A DNA stretch of 64,000 bases from Streptomyces hokutonensis (GTDB taxonomy: Bacteria; Actinomycetota; Actinomycetes; Streptomycetales; Streptomycetaceae), in assembly GCF_000376565.1 (NCBI RefSeq), contig NZ_BARG01000093.1, positions 25,905 to 89,904 of the forward strand, read 5' to 3'. The position numbers were made by a program, and so were the translations under genes. This document shows positions 1 to 8,094 of the stretch, piece by piece; the stretch's first letter is position 1; every line of letters starts with the position of its first letter. The notes under the pieces are model-generated. The model saw nothing but the letters and a program-made list of their open reading frames with translations. It had not been told where the DNA came from and did no database searches.

Positions 1-75
1 GACGACGGTCAGTGTCTGACCTGGAGCGGTTCGATCGACATCTACTACAACTCGGACAACGGCCTTTGCACCTGA
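1..75 (+). CDS. C-terminal end of an unidentified protein (partial)
   Basis: An open frame enters from the left edge and ends at a TGA at 73-75. The 24 visible residues include two cysteines (CLTW near the start and CT at the very end) and a Tyr/Asn/Asp-rich stretch. This suggests the tail of a secreted, disulfide-bonded protein. The body lies outside the window, so no family can be named. Confidence 0.45.
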   Translation, partial: DDGQCLTWSGSIDIYYNSDNGLCT

Positions 76-490
76 CCGACAGTGTCCGACCTGCTCGTCT
101 CGCGGGTCGGCCGTGTCAGCAGCTCGCTCCAGGGAGAACCGCCCGCGGCGTTCGGCGGCGGGCGGCTACGCCTTGGTCGTTGCAACCACGGCCGTGGTTG
201 CATCAAACGGGGATCGCCGGAACTGTCGCCCGGGTCGCTGCGGTGCGTGGCGAGCAGGATTCCTTGGTCGGCGCCGTCGACACAGCAGTTCTTGGCGACG
301 GCCGTGGGGCTGTAGAACCTCGCTCGTCGAGCGCGGCTGTCACGACGTTCGGCACTTCCCTGAGGCCGAGTTCACCGCTCGCCGACGAAGCGTTGTTCGC
401 CGCTGCCCCGGGCCGTGCCGGGCACAGTCGCGCGGACCTCGTTCACGGGGTGGTCTTGTCCAGGGGCGATCTCTCTGTTGTGCGGCGGGT

Positions 491-868
491 TCAGGCGGCT
501 GCGTGTGCAGGCCGGGCACGGGACGTTGCACAGGCGCAGTTGAAGGACGAGTGCCGGGCGTAGCCGACGAGTGGGGGCAGTCCGAGGAGTGCGGACTCGC
601 CGTGCGTGGCGCGGTCGTGCTCGTGCCAGGTGTCGTCGAGGTGGCCGGGCGAGGCAGCGAGCGTACGAGCCACCGACCAGGCGGTGTCTTCGAAGGGATC
701 GGTCGGCAGCGGGTCGGCGGGTCGGAACCTTCGTGCCGCACGCGTGTTTCGGTGTCCGTCCCGAAGCCGCTTCCGACCGCGTCGAGCGTCGTACCGCCCG
801 ACGGCACGCTGTCGCAGACGGAGACGACGAGGAAGGCCGTCTCGTCCACCCGTGACGGCAGCGAGGTG
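491..868 (-). pseudogene. Hypothetical gene broken by an 8-bp tandem duplication
   Basis: Minus-strand coding is seen in two frames. The upstream part (about 868-725) reads YDTSLPSRVDETAFLVVSV and onward. The downstream part (about 708-491) reads DPLPTDPFEDTAWSVARTL and ends at a TGA at 491-493. The frames meet at a perfect 8-bp tandem repeat, GCGGGTCG at 709-716 and 717-724. Removing one copy restores a continuous frame. The family is not recognised. The true start is unclear, and the same frame stays open upstream to about 1014. The rest of 76-1030 shows no convincing gene. Confidence 0.4.
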
Positions 869-1030
869 TCATAGCGGAACGCTGCGCTGTGCGTACAGCA
901 CAGGTCAGAGAAAACGAAGCTTTGATCACCTGGGCTGCCCTGACGCTGATGACCCGCCTTCTGTCCGCACCTGCCTCTCTGCGTCACGGGCAGGACGTCC
1001 GTGCCTGTACCCATGTCGTATGGCCGTGGG

Positions 1031-1462
1031 TCAGGCCGCCTGGGTGAGTTCGGCGCGACCGAACAACAGGGCGTAGCCGGAGGGGAGTTGGGTGAGGAGG
1101 CGGGAGATGAGGTCCTCGCCGGCGAGGCGGGCCACGATGCGGAAGACCGTGCCGGTGTCCCAGCGGGTGGTGGCCGGGGTGCCGCCGGTGCGCCTTGCCA
1201 GTTCTCTGACGAAGGCCCAGCCGGTGAGGGGCTGGGTGGCCGGGATCTCGGAAGCGAAGGTGACAGCGGCCTCGTGGGGGAGTCGGGCCGCGAGCTCTCG
1301 CCGGTCCTCGCCCGTGACTTGCTGGCCGAGGGCGGCCAGCACGGCACGTACGGCCCGTTCGGCCTGGGCGCGGGTGGCGTAGGCGCCTTCGTAGCGCACC
1401 TGTTCCAGCATGTGCTCGAACGTCATGCCCGCATGGGATCGAAAGGGCTGCTGCTGATTCAT
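1031..1462 (-). CDS. DUF2267 family protein
   Basis: A 143-residue protein matching the DUF2267 pattern: an N-terminal helix (MTFEHMLEQVRYEGAY), a central stretch with ELAARLP, and a C-terminal segment with LLTQLPSGYALLFGR. DUF2267 proteins are small, all-helical and of unknown biochemical role. In actinobacteria they often sit near stress genes, as here beside hsp18. A paralogue follows at 1590-1985 on the same strand, and a broken third copy ends the window at 63606. The ATG at 1462 was chosen; the ATG at 1426, directly before the conserved domain, is possible. Confidence 0.85.
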   Translation of the reverse strand: MNQQQPFRSHAGMTFEHMLEQVRYEGAYATRAQAERAVRAVLAALGQQVTGEDRRELAARLPHEAAVTFASEIPATQPLTGWAFVRELARRTGGTPATTRWDTGTVFRIVARLAGEDLISRLLTQLPSGYALLFGRAELTQAA

Positions 1463-1589
1463 CGCTATCGCCGTGGCCTTTCTCGTGTGCGCTGGTCGTG
1501 TAACCGGTGGCCGCAGGCACTTGCACCGCGCCACTGGTGTCGAAGGGGGTCAGGAAATAGGGGTGTGGCCGTCTGGGGACTGGTCGGGG

Positions 1590-1985
1590 TCAGACGGGCT
1601 GGGGGTGGCCGAACAGCAGGTCGTAGCCCACCGGGAGCTGGAGAAGCATGTGGCCGGTGAGTTCCTCGCCTGCGGCTTCGGCGGCCACGCTGAGCACGGC
1701 GCTCACGTCCCAGGCGGCGGTCTGTTCGGTGGCTCCCTCGATCCAGGCCGCGGTGGCCCGTACGAACCGTTCGGGGGACAGCGGTTCGCGTGCCTGGAGC
1801 GGATTGAGCAGGACGAGTGCCAGATCCTCCGGCAGCCGGGCGGCCAGGTCCGCCCGCACCTCGCCCACCAGGTGGGCGCCGAGCAGCGCCAGCACTGTGC
1901 GCGTGGCCCGCTCGGCTTCTTCGGCGTTCTCGTACGCGCCGCGTTCCTTGACCTGGTCGAGGAACGCCTCCCATCGCATCACCAT
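1590..1985 (-). CDS. DUF2267 family protein
   Basis: A 131-residue paralogue of the preceding DUF2267 protein. It has the same layout: RWEAFLDQVKERGAY at the N terminus, DLAARLPEDLALVLL in the middle, and LLQLPVGYDLLFGHPQP at the end. The start is ambiguous because GTG and ATG codons alternate (GTG 1988, ATG 1985, ATG 1979). A GGGAG sequence lies five bases before the ATG at 1985. The gene is upstream of and co-directional with the first DUF2267 gene. Its function is unknown. Confidence 0.85.
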   Translation of the reverse strand: MVMRWEAFLDQVKERGAYENAEEAERATRTVLALLGAHLVGEVRADLAARLPEDLALVLLNPLQAREPLSPERFVRATAAWIEGATEQTAAWDVSAVLSVAAEAAGEELTGHMLLQLPVGYDLLFGHPQPV

Positions 1986-2015
1986 CACTGCTCCCGTGCC
2001 TGTGCGGAGGCTGGG

Positions 2016-2063
2016 GCGGAGGACGGGGTGGACCGCGGGGGAGGTCGGCTCCCCGTCCTCCGC
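2016..2063 (-). terminator. Hairpin downstream of hsp18
   Basis: Perfect 13-bp inverted repeat (GCGGAGGACGGGG at 2016-2028 and its complement at 2051-2063) with a 22-nt loop. It starts 17 bp beyond the hsp18 stop codon. It fits a U-tract-less Streptomyces terminator separating hsp18 from the DUF2267 genes. Confidence 0.6.
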
Positions 2064-2080
2064 TGCGGCTGGACGGGGAC

Positions 2081-2515
2081 TCAGCCGCTGATCTCCTTGT
2101 GCGCGGACCCGTCGCCGATGGCGATCTTGCGGGGCTTTGCGCGCTCGGCGATCGGGATCCGCAGAGTCAGCACGCCCGCGTCGTAGTCCGCGTTGATGTG
2201 CTCGGTGTCCAAGGTGTCGGCGAGTACAAGCTGGCGGGAGAAGACACCCAGCGGCCGCTCGGAGAGCTCCATCTGCACCTCGTCCGCCTTGGTGACGGGC
2301 CGCCGCTCGGCCTTGACGGTCAGCATGTTCCGCTCGACGTCGATGTCGATCGCGTCCTTGGCCACGCCGGGCAGGTCGAAGCAGATCACATACTCCTCGC
2401 CCTCGCGATAGGCGTCCATCGGCATCGCGGACGGCCGCGACCAGGTCCCGGTGGTGTTGAGGAGCTGTTGGGTGAGCCGGTCAAGGTCGCGGAAAGGGTC
2501 GGTACGCATCAACAT
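2081..2515 (-). CDS. hsp18: Small heat-shock protein, Hsp20/alpha-crystallin family
   Basis: A 144-residue cytoplasmic holdase chaperone that binds unfolding proteins under heat stress. The N-terminal DPFRDLDRLTQQLL segment precedes an alpha-crystallin domain (about residues 35-125). The domain contains YVICFDLPGVAKDAIDIDVE and the C-terminal beta-strand motif AGVLTLRIPIAE. The ATG at 2515 was chosen because GGAGGTG lies just upstream. The gene is divergent from rheA across a short intergenic region holding a perfect RheA operator, the arrangement known from Streptomyces albus hsp18/rheA. Regulation by RheA is therefore expected. Confidence 0.95.
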   Translation of the reverse strand: MLMRTDPFRDLDRLTQQLLNTTGTWSRPSAMPMDAYREGEEYVICFDLPGVAKDAIDIDVERNMLTVKAERRPVTKADEVQMELSERPLGVFSRQLVLADTLDTEHINADYDAGVLTLRIPIAERAKPRKIAIGDGSAHKEISG

Positions 2516-2579
2516 CGTCAAACACCTCCAGCGTTCGGGTCGGTCACTGCCAATGCGTTTACCTGCCATCGTTGTAACA

Positions 2580-2598
2580 TGTCATCCATGCGATGACA
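2580..2598. promoter_or_regulatory. RheA operator between hsp18 and rheA
   Basis: Perfect inverted repeat TGTCATC-N5-GATGACA. This matches the known RheA binding site of the Streptomyces albus hsp18 promoter. It lies 64 bp upstream of the hsp18 ATG and 43 bp upstream of the rheA ATG, so it could control both genes. Confidence 0.9.
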
Positions 2599-2641
2599 AG
2601 TTTGAAGTCACCGATATGACGACAATGATGCTGGAGGCTCG

Positions 2642-3322
2642 ATGACCAGGGACGATGAGGCCACCCCCCGCGCCCGCGGGCTCACGCCGGCATCCTTCCT
2701 CGCCGCCGCCGCGGCGCTGGACACGATCCAGGAGGCCTTGCACGCCGCCCGGGCCGTACCGGACGGCACTGCCCTCGGGCCGGAGCGGGGCACTTCTGAG
2801 CAGGTGCTCGCCGCGCTGCTGGTGCTGCGCGAAGCGCGCGAGCAACTCGCCGAATGGGAGCCGGGTCTGATCGAGGCCGCACGGGAGGCGGGTGCCAGCT
2901 GGGCCGACCTCGCCCACCCTCTGGGCGTCTCCAGCCGCCAGGCCGCCGAACGCCGCTACCTGCGTGTCCGCCCCGGGACGCCGGGGTCCACGGGTGAGCA
3001 GCGGGTGACGGCCACCCGAGACCGCCGTGCCGCCGACCGCACCGTCACTGCCTGGGCCCGCGCCAACGCCGCGACCCTGCGCCAGCTCGCCGGCCAGATC
3101 ACCGCACTTCCCGATCTTCCCGCCGCCGCCCGCACCCCGCTCGCGGACCTCACCGCCGCACTTGCCGACAACGATCCGGCTGCTCTCGTCGCCCCCCTCA
3201 CGGACACGCGACCGTATTTGGCGTCCGCTCACCCCGACCTCGCCGCGCAGGTCGAAGACCTCACCCGCCACACCGACCGACTCCGTCGGCGCAGCGGCAA
3301 CCAGCGCCGCAACCGCGCCTGA
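2642..3322 (+). CDS. rheA: RheA-like HSP18 transcriptional regulator
   Basis: A 226-residue protein, divergent from hsp18. In Streptomyces albus, RheA is a thermosensor that represses hsp18 by binding an inverted repeat and releases it on heating. The family is identified from gene context, length and the operator. The central part EAAREAGASWADLAHPLGV, followed by SSRQAAERRYL, looks like a helix-turn-helix. The C-terminal half is Ala-rich helix with an Arg/Asn-rich tail. The ATG at 2642 follows GCTGGAGG. Autoregulation through the shared operator is likely. Confidence 0.85.
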   Translation: MTRDDEATPRARGLTPASFLAAAAALDTIQEALHAARAVPDGTALGPERGTSEQVLAALLVLREAREQLAEWEPGLIEAAREAGASWADLAHPLGVSSRQAAERRYLRVRPGTPGSTGEQRVTATRDRRAADRTVTAWARANAATLRQLAGQITALPDLPAAARTPLADLTAALADNDPAALVAPLTDTRPYLASAHPDLAAQVEDLTRHTDRLRRRSGNQRRNRA

Positions 3323-3339
3323 CCCTCGACCCGGATCGG

Positions 3340-3860
3340 CGCGGAACACGCACGGCGGATGTGCCGCACGGATTCCGAGGGGCGGTTCCGCCGGCACAGC
3401 CAGCGGAGCGGGGTGCAGTGCCCAATGGGCGGCGCGACGGCGGGCGCGGCGGCCGGGCGCCTGGTCCAGGATCGCGGCATCGAGCAGCCACAGTTGCACG
3501 GGAGTCGACCTGGCATTCGGCGGTTCCTGCCGGCCGGTGTGGGCGAGTTCCTGCCACAGGTCCCGGTGCTCGCGCAGTCGCATGCCGCGCAGCAGTCCGA
3601 CCGGCAGCCGGACATGGCCGCGGGCGTCGGCGCGCAGGGCGCACTGCCGTCTCAACAGCCGGGTGGCGGGGGGAGGTGAAGCGGGGCAGCGCGGCGCCGA
3701 GGTAGGTGAGCATCTCCCGTACGCGTACCTGATCGTCGGTTTCCGGGTGGGGCCCGACGCGGGCAGGGGACGGAGGTCCGGGGGAGGGGTGCGGCCGGAT
3801 GGTGCCGAGCAGGGTGTCCGGCACCACGGCGGTGTGGCTGGTCGCTCCAGCGCAGGCTGT
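3340..3860 (-). pseudogene. Frameshifted remnant of an unidentified Streptomyces gene
   Basis: Minus-strand coding sequence survives in two frames. The first (about 3750-3665) contains QVRVREMLTYLGAALPRF. The second (about 3660-3340) contains LLRRQCALRADARGHV, VGLLRGMRLREHRDLW and VQLWLLDAAILDQ. One missing base near 3660 would join them. No stop is found before the frame runs antisense into rheA, so the natural end has been lost. The protein family is not recognised. The rest of 3323-4325 holds no gene that can be supported. Confidence 0.35.
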
Positions 3861-4325
3861 GCAGGCGTCGGCGAGGCGCGAGGTGCGGCCGCTGCGGTCG
3901 CGGGTGGGGGCGAGACGTACGGGCCCGGCGCATCCGAGGTGACGCGGATGCGCCGAACCATCCCTGTGCCCGGCACTGACAGCTGGACAGATACATCTAC
4001 ACCGGCAGCACATCGACTCCGGCATGGCAGGCCAGATGCGCCAGCGCGGCGGACCGCGCGGAGGAGACCGTAAGGGGAGAGGTGCGGGCGGTGCAGGAAC
4101 CGGGGCGGAAAGTACGGCCTCCAGTTGACCCGGCTGCGTACGGAGGTGCGCCATGCGCGCGTCGTCCTCACCGAACGCTCTTCAGCGCCGACCCTCACCT
4201 GCGGGGACGTCTTTCGCCAGGCCGCCAAGACCGGCCTGCCGTGTCATCAAGGACATCAGACAAGCTGAGGCCGCATTCCTCGCCCCGGCGGCGGTTGTCC
4301 AGGCGCCCGTCAGGTTCGCCGCGTG

Positions 4326-4820
4326 TCAGCGACGCCAGGGCAGTCCGGTGGTGGCGGGGCCGTTGGGATCGGTGAGGGCGGCGAGGATGGTCTCGCAGAT
4401 CTCGGTGAAGGCGCGGGTCTGCTCGCTGCTGAGGTGGTCGAAGATCGCGGCGCGGACGGTGGTGACGTGTCCGGGCGCGATCCGTGCCAGGGCGGCCATG
4501 CCCTCGTCCGTCAGAACGGCGAACTGGGTACGCCTGTCGGTGGAACAGTTCTCGCGACGGACCCAGCCGTCCTCCTCCAGCCGGCGGACCGCATGGGTGA
4601 GCCGGCCGCGGGAGATCGTGAGCTGCTCGGCCAGGTCTGTCATCCGCAGGCGTCGGTCGGGGGCATCGGAGAGGCGCACCATCACTGTGTAGTACAGGTG
4701 GATGATGCCCGCCGTGCTTCTCAGCTGCTGGTCGATGGTGTCTTCGAGCAGGGCGCTGGCGTTGCAGTAGGCGCGCCAGGCGTGCTGCTGTTCGGCGTTC
4801 AGCCAGCGGGTCTTCTCCAT
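4326..4820 (-). CDS. MarR family transcriptional regulator
   Basis: A 164-residue winged-helix regulator. The recognition region LRMTDLAEQLTISRGRLTHAV and the wing WVRRENCSTDRRTQFAVLTDEG are typical of MarR proteins. An N-terminal dimerisation helix precedes them. Cys in the wing is not usual and might be redox-relevant, but this is speculative. The gene is divergent from a secreted solute-binding protein, and the intergenic region holds several palindromic AAGTTTAAGC elements. Autorepression plus control of the neighbour is the natural inference. Confidence 0.92.
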   Translation of the reverse strand: MEKTRWLNAEQQHAWRAYCNASALLEDTIDQQLRSTAGIIHLYYTVMVRLSDAPDRRLRMTDLAEQLTISRGRLTHAVRRLEEDGWVRRENCSTDRRTQFAVLTDEGMAALARIAPGHVTTVRAAIFDHLSSEQTRAFTEICETILAALTDPNGPATTGLPWRR

Positions 4821-4838
4821 GCGCGGGACCCTAGCATT

Positions 4839-4936
4839 GCTTCAACTTTTAAGAAAGTCTCCGGTGAACGCTTGAAAGTTTAAGCGCCACGCCCTAGCGT
4901 CGCTCCTGTCGAAGTGCTGAAAAGTTTAAGCACTTC
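4839..4936. promoter_or_regulatory. Probable MarR operator array
   Basis: Three related A/T-rich palindromic elements sit in otherwise GC-rich DNA: GCTTCAACTTTTAAGA at 4839-4854, CGCTTGAAAGTTTAAGCG at 4869-4886, and a perfect 8-bp-arm repeat at 4911-4936 (GAAGTGCT, 10-nt spacer, AGCACTTC) enclosing AAAAGTTT. The shared core resembles CTTnAAnnTTnAAG, a usual MarR-type operator shape. The third copy lies 20 bp before the downstream ATG. Confidence 0.7.
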
Positions 4937-4955
4937 TCGATTTTCAGGAGCTGTC

Positions 4956-6104
4956 ATGAACCCCCTGCGCAGGACCCTCATCGGAGCCCTCACCCTCAGC
5001 GTGCTGGCGGGCGGCGCCACCGCCGCTCTCGCCGATTCCCCCTCCGGCAGTGCCGACGGCGTGCACGCCGGACCCGTGAACGAGCAGGCGCAACTGCAGA
5101 AGCTGTACAAGCAGGCCCTGGCCGACGGCGGGACCCTGACCGTCTACGCCGGCGGCGACACGCCCTACCAGGCCGACTACCTCCGCGACGCCTTCCTCAA
5201 GAAGTTCCCGAAGATCAAGTTCAACATGGTCACGGACCTCAGCAAGTACCACGACGCCCGTATCGACAACCAGATCGCCACCGGCAGAGTCGTCGCGGAC
5301 GTCGCCCAGCTGCAGACCCTCGACGACTTCCCGTACTGGAAGAAGGAAGGCGCGCTCGCGAAGTACAAGCCGGTCGGCTGGGACAAGGTCTACAGCCAGA
5401 TCAAGGACAAGGACGGCTACTACACCGGCGTCATGTTCTTCGGCTTCGCCAACGTCACCGCCACCACGCTCGGCAGCGACGCCCCCGTCGAGGCGAAGGA
5501 CTTCCTCAAGCCCGAGTTCAAGAACAAGCTCGTCTTCACCTACCCCAACGACGACGACGCCGTCCTCTTCTACTTCAAGCAGCTCACCGACAAGTACGGC
5601 CTCGGCTACCTGAAGAAGCTTCTGGCCCAGCACCCGAAGTTCGTCCGCGGCACCCAGGCCGCCGCCGACACGGTCGGCACCGACGGCTACGTCGCGAACT
5701 TCGGCAGCGCCGGCAGCTACTCCGGCCTCTCCACCACCAGCATCCCCAAGACCAGCCCCTGGGTCACCTGGCCGCAGACCGCCGCGATCCTCAAGAAGGC
5801 CCCGCACAAGGCCGCCGCCGAGCTCTACCTGAGCTGGCTGCTGTCCAAGGACGCCCAGACCAACTCCATCGGCACCTGGAGCGCCCGCACCGATGTCCCC
5901 GTGCCCGCCGGCCGCAAGGGCATCTTCGACTACAAGAACACCAACCCGCTCGCCCTCGGCAGGTTCATGGGCAACCGGACCGCCCTTGCCCGCTACAAGG
6001 CGCTGATCACCCTCTACGTCGGCGACGTCAAGGGCGTCGACCCCTCCGACCCGAACGGCGTGCTCGGCCTGTACCCGATCAACCGCGACGGCACCCAGGG
6101 CTGA
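4956..6104 (+). CDS. Secreted extracellular solute-binding protein (iron/type-1 family)
   Basis: A 382-residue protein with a Sec signal peptide (RRTLIGALTLSVLAGGATAALA). It has no lipobox cysteine, so it should be released rather than lipid-anchored. The mature part starts with a helix and then GGTLTVYAGGDTPYQADYL, typical of AfuA/FbpA-like type-1 binding proteins. A Tyr-rich segment (YWKKEGALAKYKP, GYYTGVMFFGFANV) could line the ligand site. No permease or ATPase gene is adjacent. The ligand is unknown. AGGAG lies before the ATG at 4956. It probably belongs to the regulon of the divergent MarR gene. Confidence 0.85.
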   Translation: MNPLRRTLIGALTLSVLAGGATAALADSPSGSADGVHAGPVNEQAQLQKLYKQALADGGTLTVYAGGDTPYQADYLRDAFLKKFPKIKFNMVTDLSKYHDARIDNQIATGRVVADVAQLQTLDDFPYWKKEGALAKYKPVGWDKVYSQIKDKDGYYTGVMFFGFANVTATTLGSDAPVEAKDFLKPEFKNKLVFTYPNDDDAVLFYFKQLTDKYGLGYLKKLLAQHPKFVRGTQAAADTVGTDGYVANFGSAGSYSGLSTTSIPKTSPWVTWPQTAAILKKAPHKAAAELYLSWLLSKDAQTNSIGTWSARTDVPVPAGRKGIFDYKNTNPLALGRFMGNRTALARYKALITLYVGDVKGVDPSDPNGVLGLYPINRDGTQG

Positions 6105-6205
6105 CGAGCTCTCGGCTTCGACTACGAAGCCGCACCCCCGCCTCGGGCCAAGGCTCGGCCAGGTCGGCCCGACTCGACCTGGACCTCATGGAACCGGAGA
6201 AGGAC

Positions 6206-6784
6206 ATGGAATCGTTGAATGCCCAGGCTGACGGCACTTACCAGCTGGAGAAGGACAACTGCATCCACTTCCACATGGTCGACTTCGTCGCCTGGAACAA
6301 CCGCAAGTTCGACATGCAGGCCTACTACCACGCACCGGCCGTCTACGTGGAGATGGGCGGTGTGGCGACCGCCGACGTCGACGAGCACATCGACGCCATG
6401 AAGGGCATCCTGGTCGACAATCCCGAGGCCCGGATCCTCCAGCACTATCCGCAGGTCGCGGAGGGCGAGTGGACGGCGGTCGTCGGTCACTACGTCCCCG
6501 GCGACTTCCGCCTCTGCACCTTCGCCCGCCACCATGAGGGGCAGATCGTCGAGGAGTACCTCTTCATGCGAGAACTGACGAAGGGGGAGCCCGACCCGTA
6601 CGAGGACGAGAAGCCCTTCGTCACGATCACCAGCCCCGACAGCGAACTGCTTCAGGTCGCAGCCGACGTCCGTCCCGGCTGGAGCGCTGTCATCCGCGGC
6701 GACGAACTGGGCAAGCGATCGGCCACCTTCACCCGCCGTGAGGGCGGCGAGGTCGTCGAAGAACTCCGGTTCGCGGCGATCTAG
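6206..6784 (+). CDS. SnoaL/NTF2-like domain protein
   Basis: A 192-residue protein with an NTF2-like alpha+beta cone pattern. It starts with a helix around the Met/Asp/Phe/Val/Ala segment, followed by NRKFDMQAYYHAPAVYVEMG and a beta-rich C-terminal half (WTAVVGHYVPGDFRLCTF, GQIVEEYLFMREL). NTF2-like proteins bind or isomerise small molecules; no substrate can be assigned. The ATG at 6206 follows GGAGAAGGAC; an earlier ATG at 6188 is possible. The gene is 101 bp downstream of the binding protein on the same strand, so co-transcription is plausible. Confidence 0.7.
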   Translation: MESLNAQADGTYQLEKDNCIHFHMVDFVAWNNRKFDMQAYYHAPAVYVEMGGVATADVDEHIDAMKGILVDNPEARILQHYPQVAEGEWTAVVGHYVPGDFRLCTFARHHEGQIVEEYLFMRELTKGEPDPYEDEKPFVTITSPDSELLQVAADVRPGWSAVIRGDELGKRSATFTRREGGEVVEELRFAAI

Positions 6785-6806
6785 CACGCGCTCGGAGTGA
6801 TTCGCT

Positions 6807-6840
6807 CTCGGCTGCGCCGGCTGATGCCGGCGCAGCCGAG
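6807..6840. terminator. Bidirectional terminator between convergent genes
   Basis: Perfect 15-bp stem (CTCGGCTGCGCCGGC and its complement) around a TGAT loop. It lies between the convergent SnoaL-like gene and the P450 gene, which fits a shared terminator. Confidence 0.8.
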
Positions 6841-6893
6841 TCGTACTCGAAACTGGGCCCGGCCGGCCGAGAGGAACACCCAGCCGCCGCACC

Positions 6894-8084
6894 TCAGAGC
6901 ACGACGTCGAGCCGGGCCGGGCGCCGGATCATGACCAGGTCAGGAGGCGGCTCGCGGTGGTAGCCGGGAGCGAGCCGCAGTTCGGGGAAGCGGTCCAGCA
7001 ACTGCTCCAGGACGACGCGGGCCTCCAGCCGGGCCAGCGGTGCGCCGAGGCAGGTGTGGATGCCGTAGCCGAAGGTCATGACGGTGGCCTGTCCGACGGG
7101 CCGGTCGAGGGAGTAGTCCGCGGCGTCGGCACCCCAGGCCCGTTCGTCCCAGTTGGCGGACTGGAGACTGACGGCGAGGCGGTCGCCGGGCTTGACGGGA
7201 CAGCCGGAGATCTCCCGTTCCTCCGTGACCGTGCGCAACACGTACTGCAGGGGCGCGTCGTGACGCAGTGACTCCTCGATCGCCGCGGGGACGAGCGAGC
7301 GGTCGGCGAGGAGGCGTTCCCAGCGGGTGCGGTCGACGAGCAGTTCGTGGAGCAGGTTGGTGATCAGGCCGGCGGTGGTGTCCGTGGCGGCCAGGATCAG
7401 CTGGAAGGCGTGGATGACGGCCTCGACAGGAGTGAGCGGTGCCTCGCCGTCGGCGGGGTGCGCGAGCCCGTCCAGGACATCGGCCCCGGTGGGCGGGGCG
7501 GCGGCGCGAGTGGCGAACTGCTGTCCGAGGTAGCCGGTCAGGGCCAGGAACTCCGGCATGTCGGTGCGGAGTTCGGGGAGGACGTCGTCGATCGCGTCGG
7601 CCCACAGGTGCAGCCGCTCCCAGTCCTGCTCCGGCAGACCGAGGAAGGCGTACACCACCCGGGTCGGGATCTGCCGGGCCAGGTCGGTGTGGATCTCGGC
7701 CTTCTGGCCGGGCTGCCACGCATCCAGGACACCGGCCACGATCTCGCGGACGCGCGGTTCCTGCGCACGGAGCCGGGCCGGAGCGAACCAGCGCCTGAGA
7801 CGCCCGCGTAGCGCTGTGTGATAGGGCGGGTCCGCCATGGTGATCGGGACTACGGGGAGGTCAGCCGTCCTGGTGCCGCCTTCCAGGGCGAAGTTGTCGA
7901 CGGACGAGTACGTCCCGTGGTCGGTGAGCACGTCCTGTACTTCCTCGTGGCGGGCGAGGAAGTACACACCGGGGCGAGGCTGGGACACTGGGCAGCGATC
8001 ACGGGCTTCGGCGAGCCGGTCGGCGGGATCGGCATGGTGGGCGGGATCGATTGGATCGTAGGGGGCAGGGTGCGGCTGAGCCAT
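6894..8084 (-). CDS. Cytochrome P450
   Basis: A full-length bacterial class I P450 of 396 residues. Key motifs are all present: I-helix ILAATDTTAGL with the acid/Thr pair, K-helix EESLR, and heme loop FGYGIHTCLGAPLARLEA with the Cys thiolate ligand. It uses electrons from a ferredoxin, and a ferredoxin and its reductase are encoded directly upstream in the same transcription unit, 10 bp from the start. The ATG at 8084 follows AAGGAC. The substrate is unknown. Expression is probably under the TetR gene at 10036, whose palindrome precedes the unit. Confidence 0.95.
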   Translation of the reverse strand: MAQPHPAPYDPIDPAHHADPADRLAEARDRCPVSQPRPGVYFLARHEEVQDVLTDHGTYSSVDNFALEGGTRTADLPVVPITMADPPYHTALRGRLRRWFAPARLRAQEPRVREIVAGVLDAWQPGQKAEIHTDLARQIPTRVVYAFLGLPEQDWERLHLWADAIDDVLPELRTDMPEFLALTGYLGQQFATRAAAPPTGADVLDGLAHPADGEAPLTPVEAVIHAFQLILAATDTTAGLITNLLHELLVDRTRWERLLADRSLVPAAIEESLRHDAPLQYVLRTVTEEREISGCPVKPGDRLAVSLQSANWDERAWGADAADYSLDRPVGQATVMTFGYGIHTCLGAPLARLEARVVLEQLLDRFPELRLAPGYHREPPPDLVMIRRPARLDVVL

Positions 8085-8094
8085 GGTGACGTCC

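Noticed and set aside
340..1347. Long minus-strand open frame across 340-1347
   Set aside because: Only its middle reads like protein. It runs antisense-frame through the DUF2267 gene, and the real coding signal changes frame at the 8-bp duplication.
2582..4228. 548-codon minus-strand open frame across rheA
   Set aside because: Antisense to rheA over its first third, low-complexity Pro/Arg composition, no start with ribosome site. Only the 3340-3660 part looks coding and is treated as a relic.
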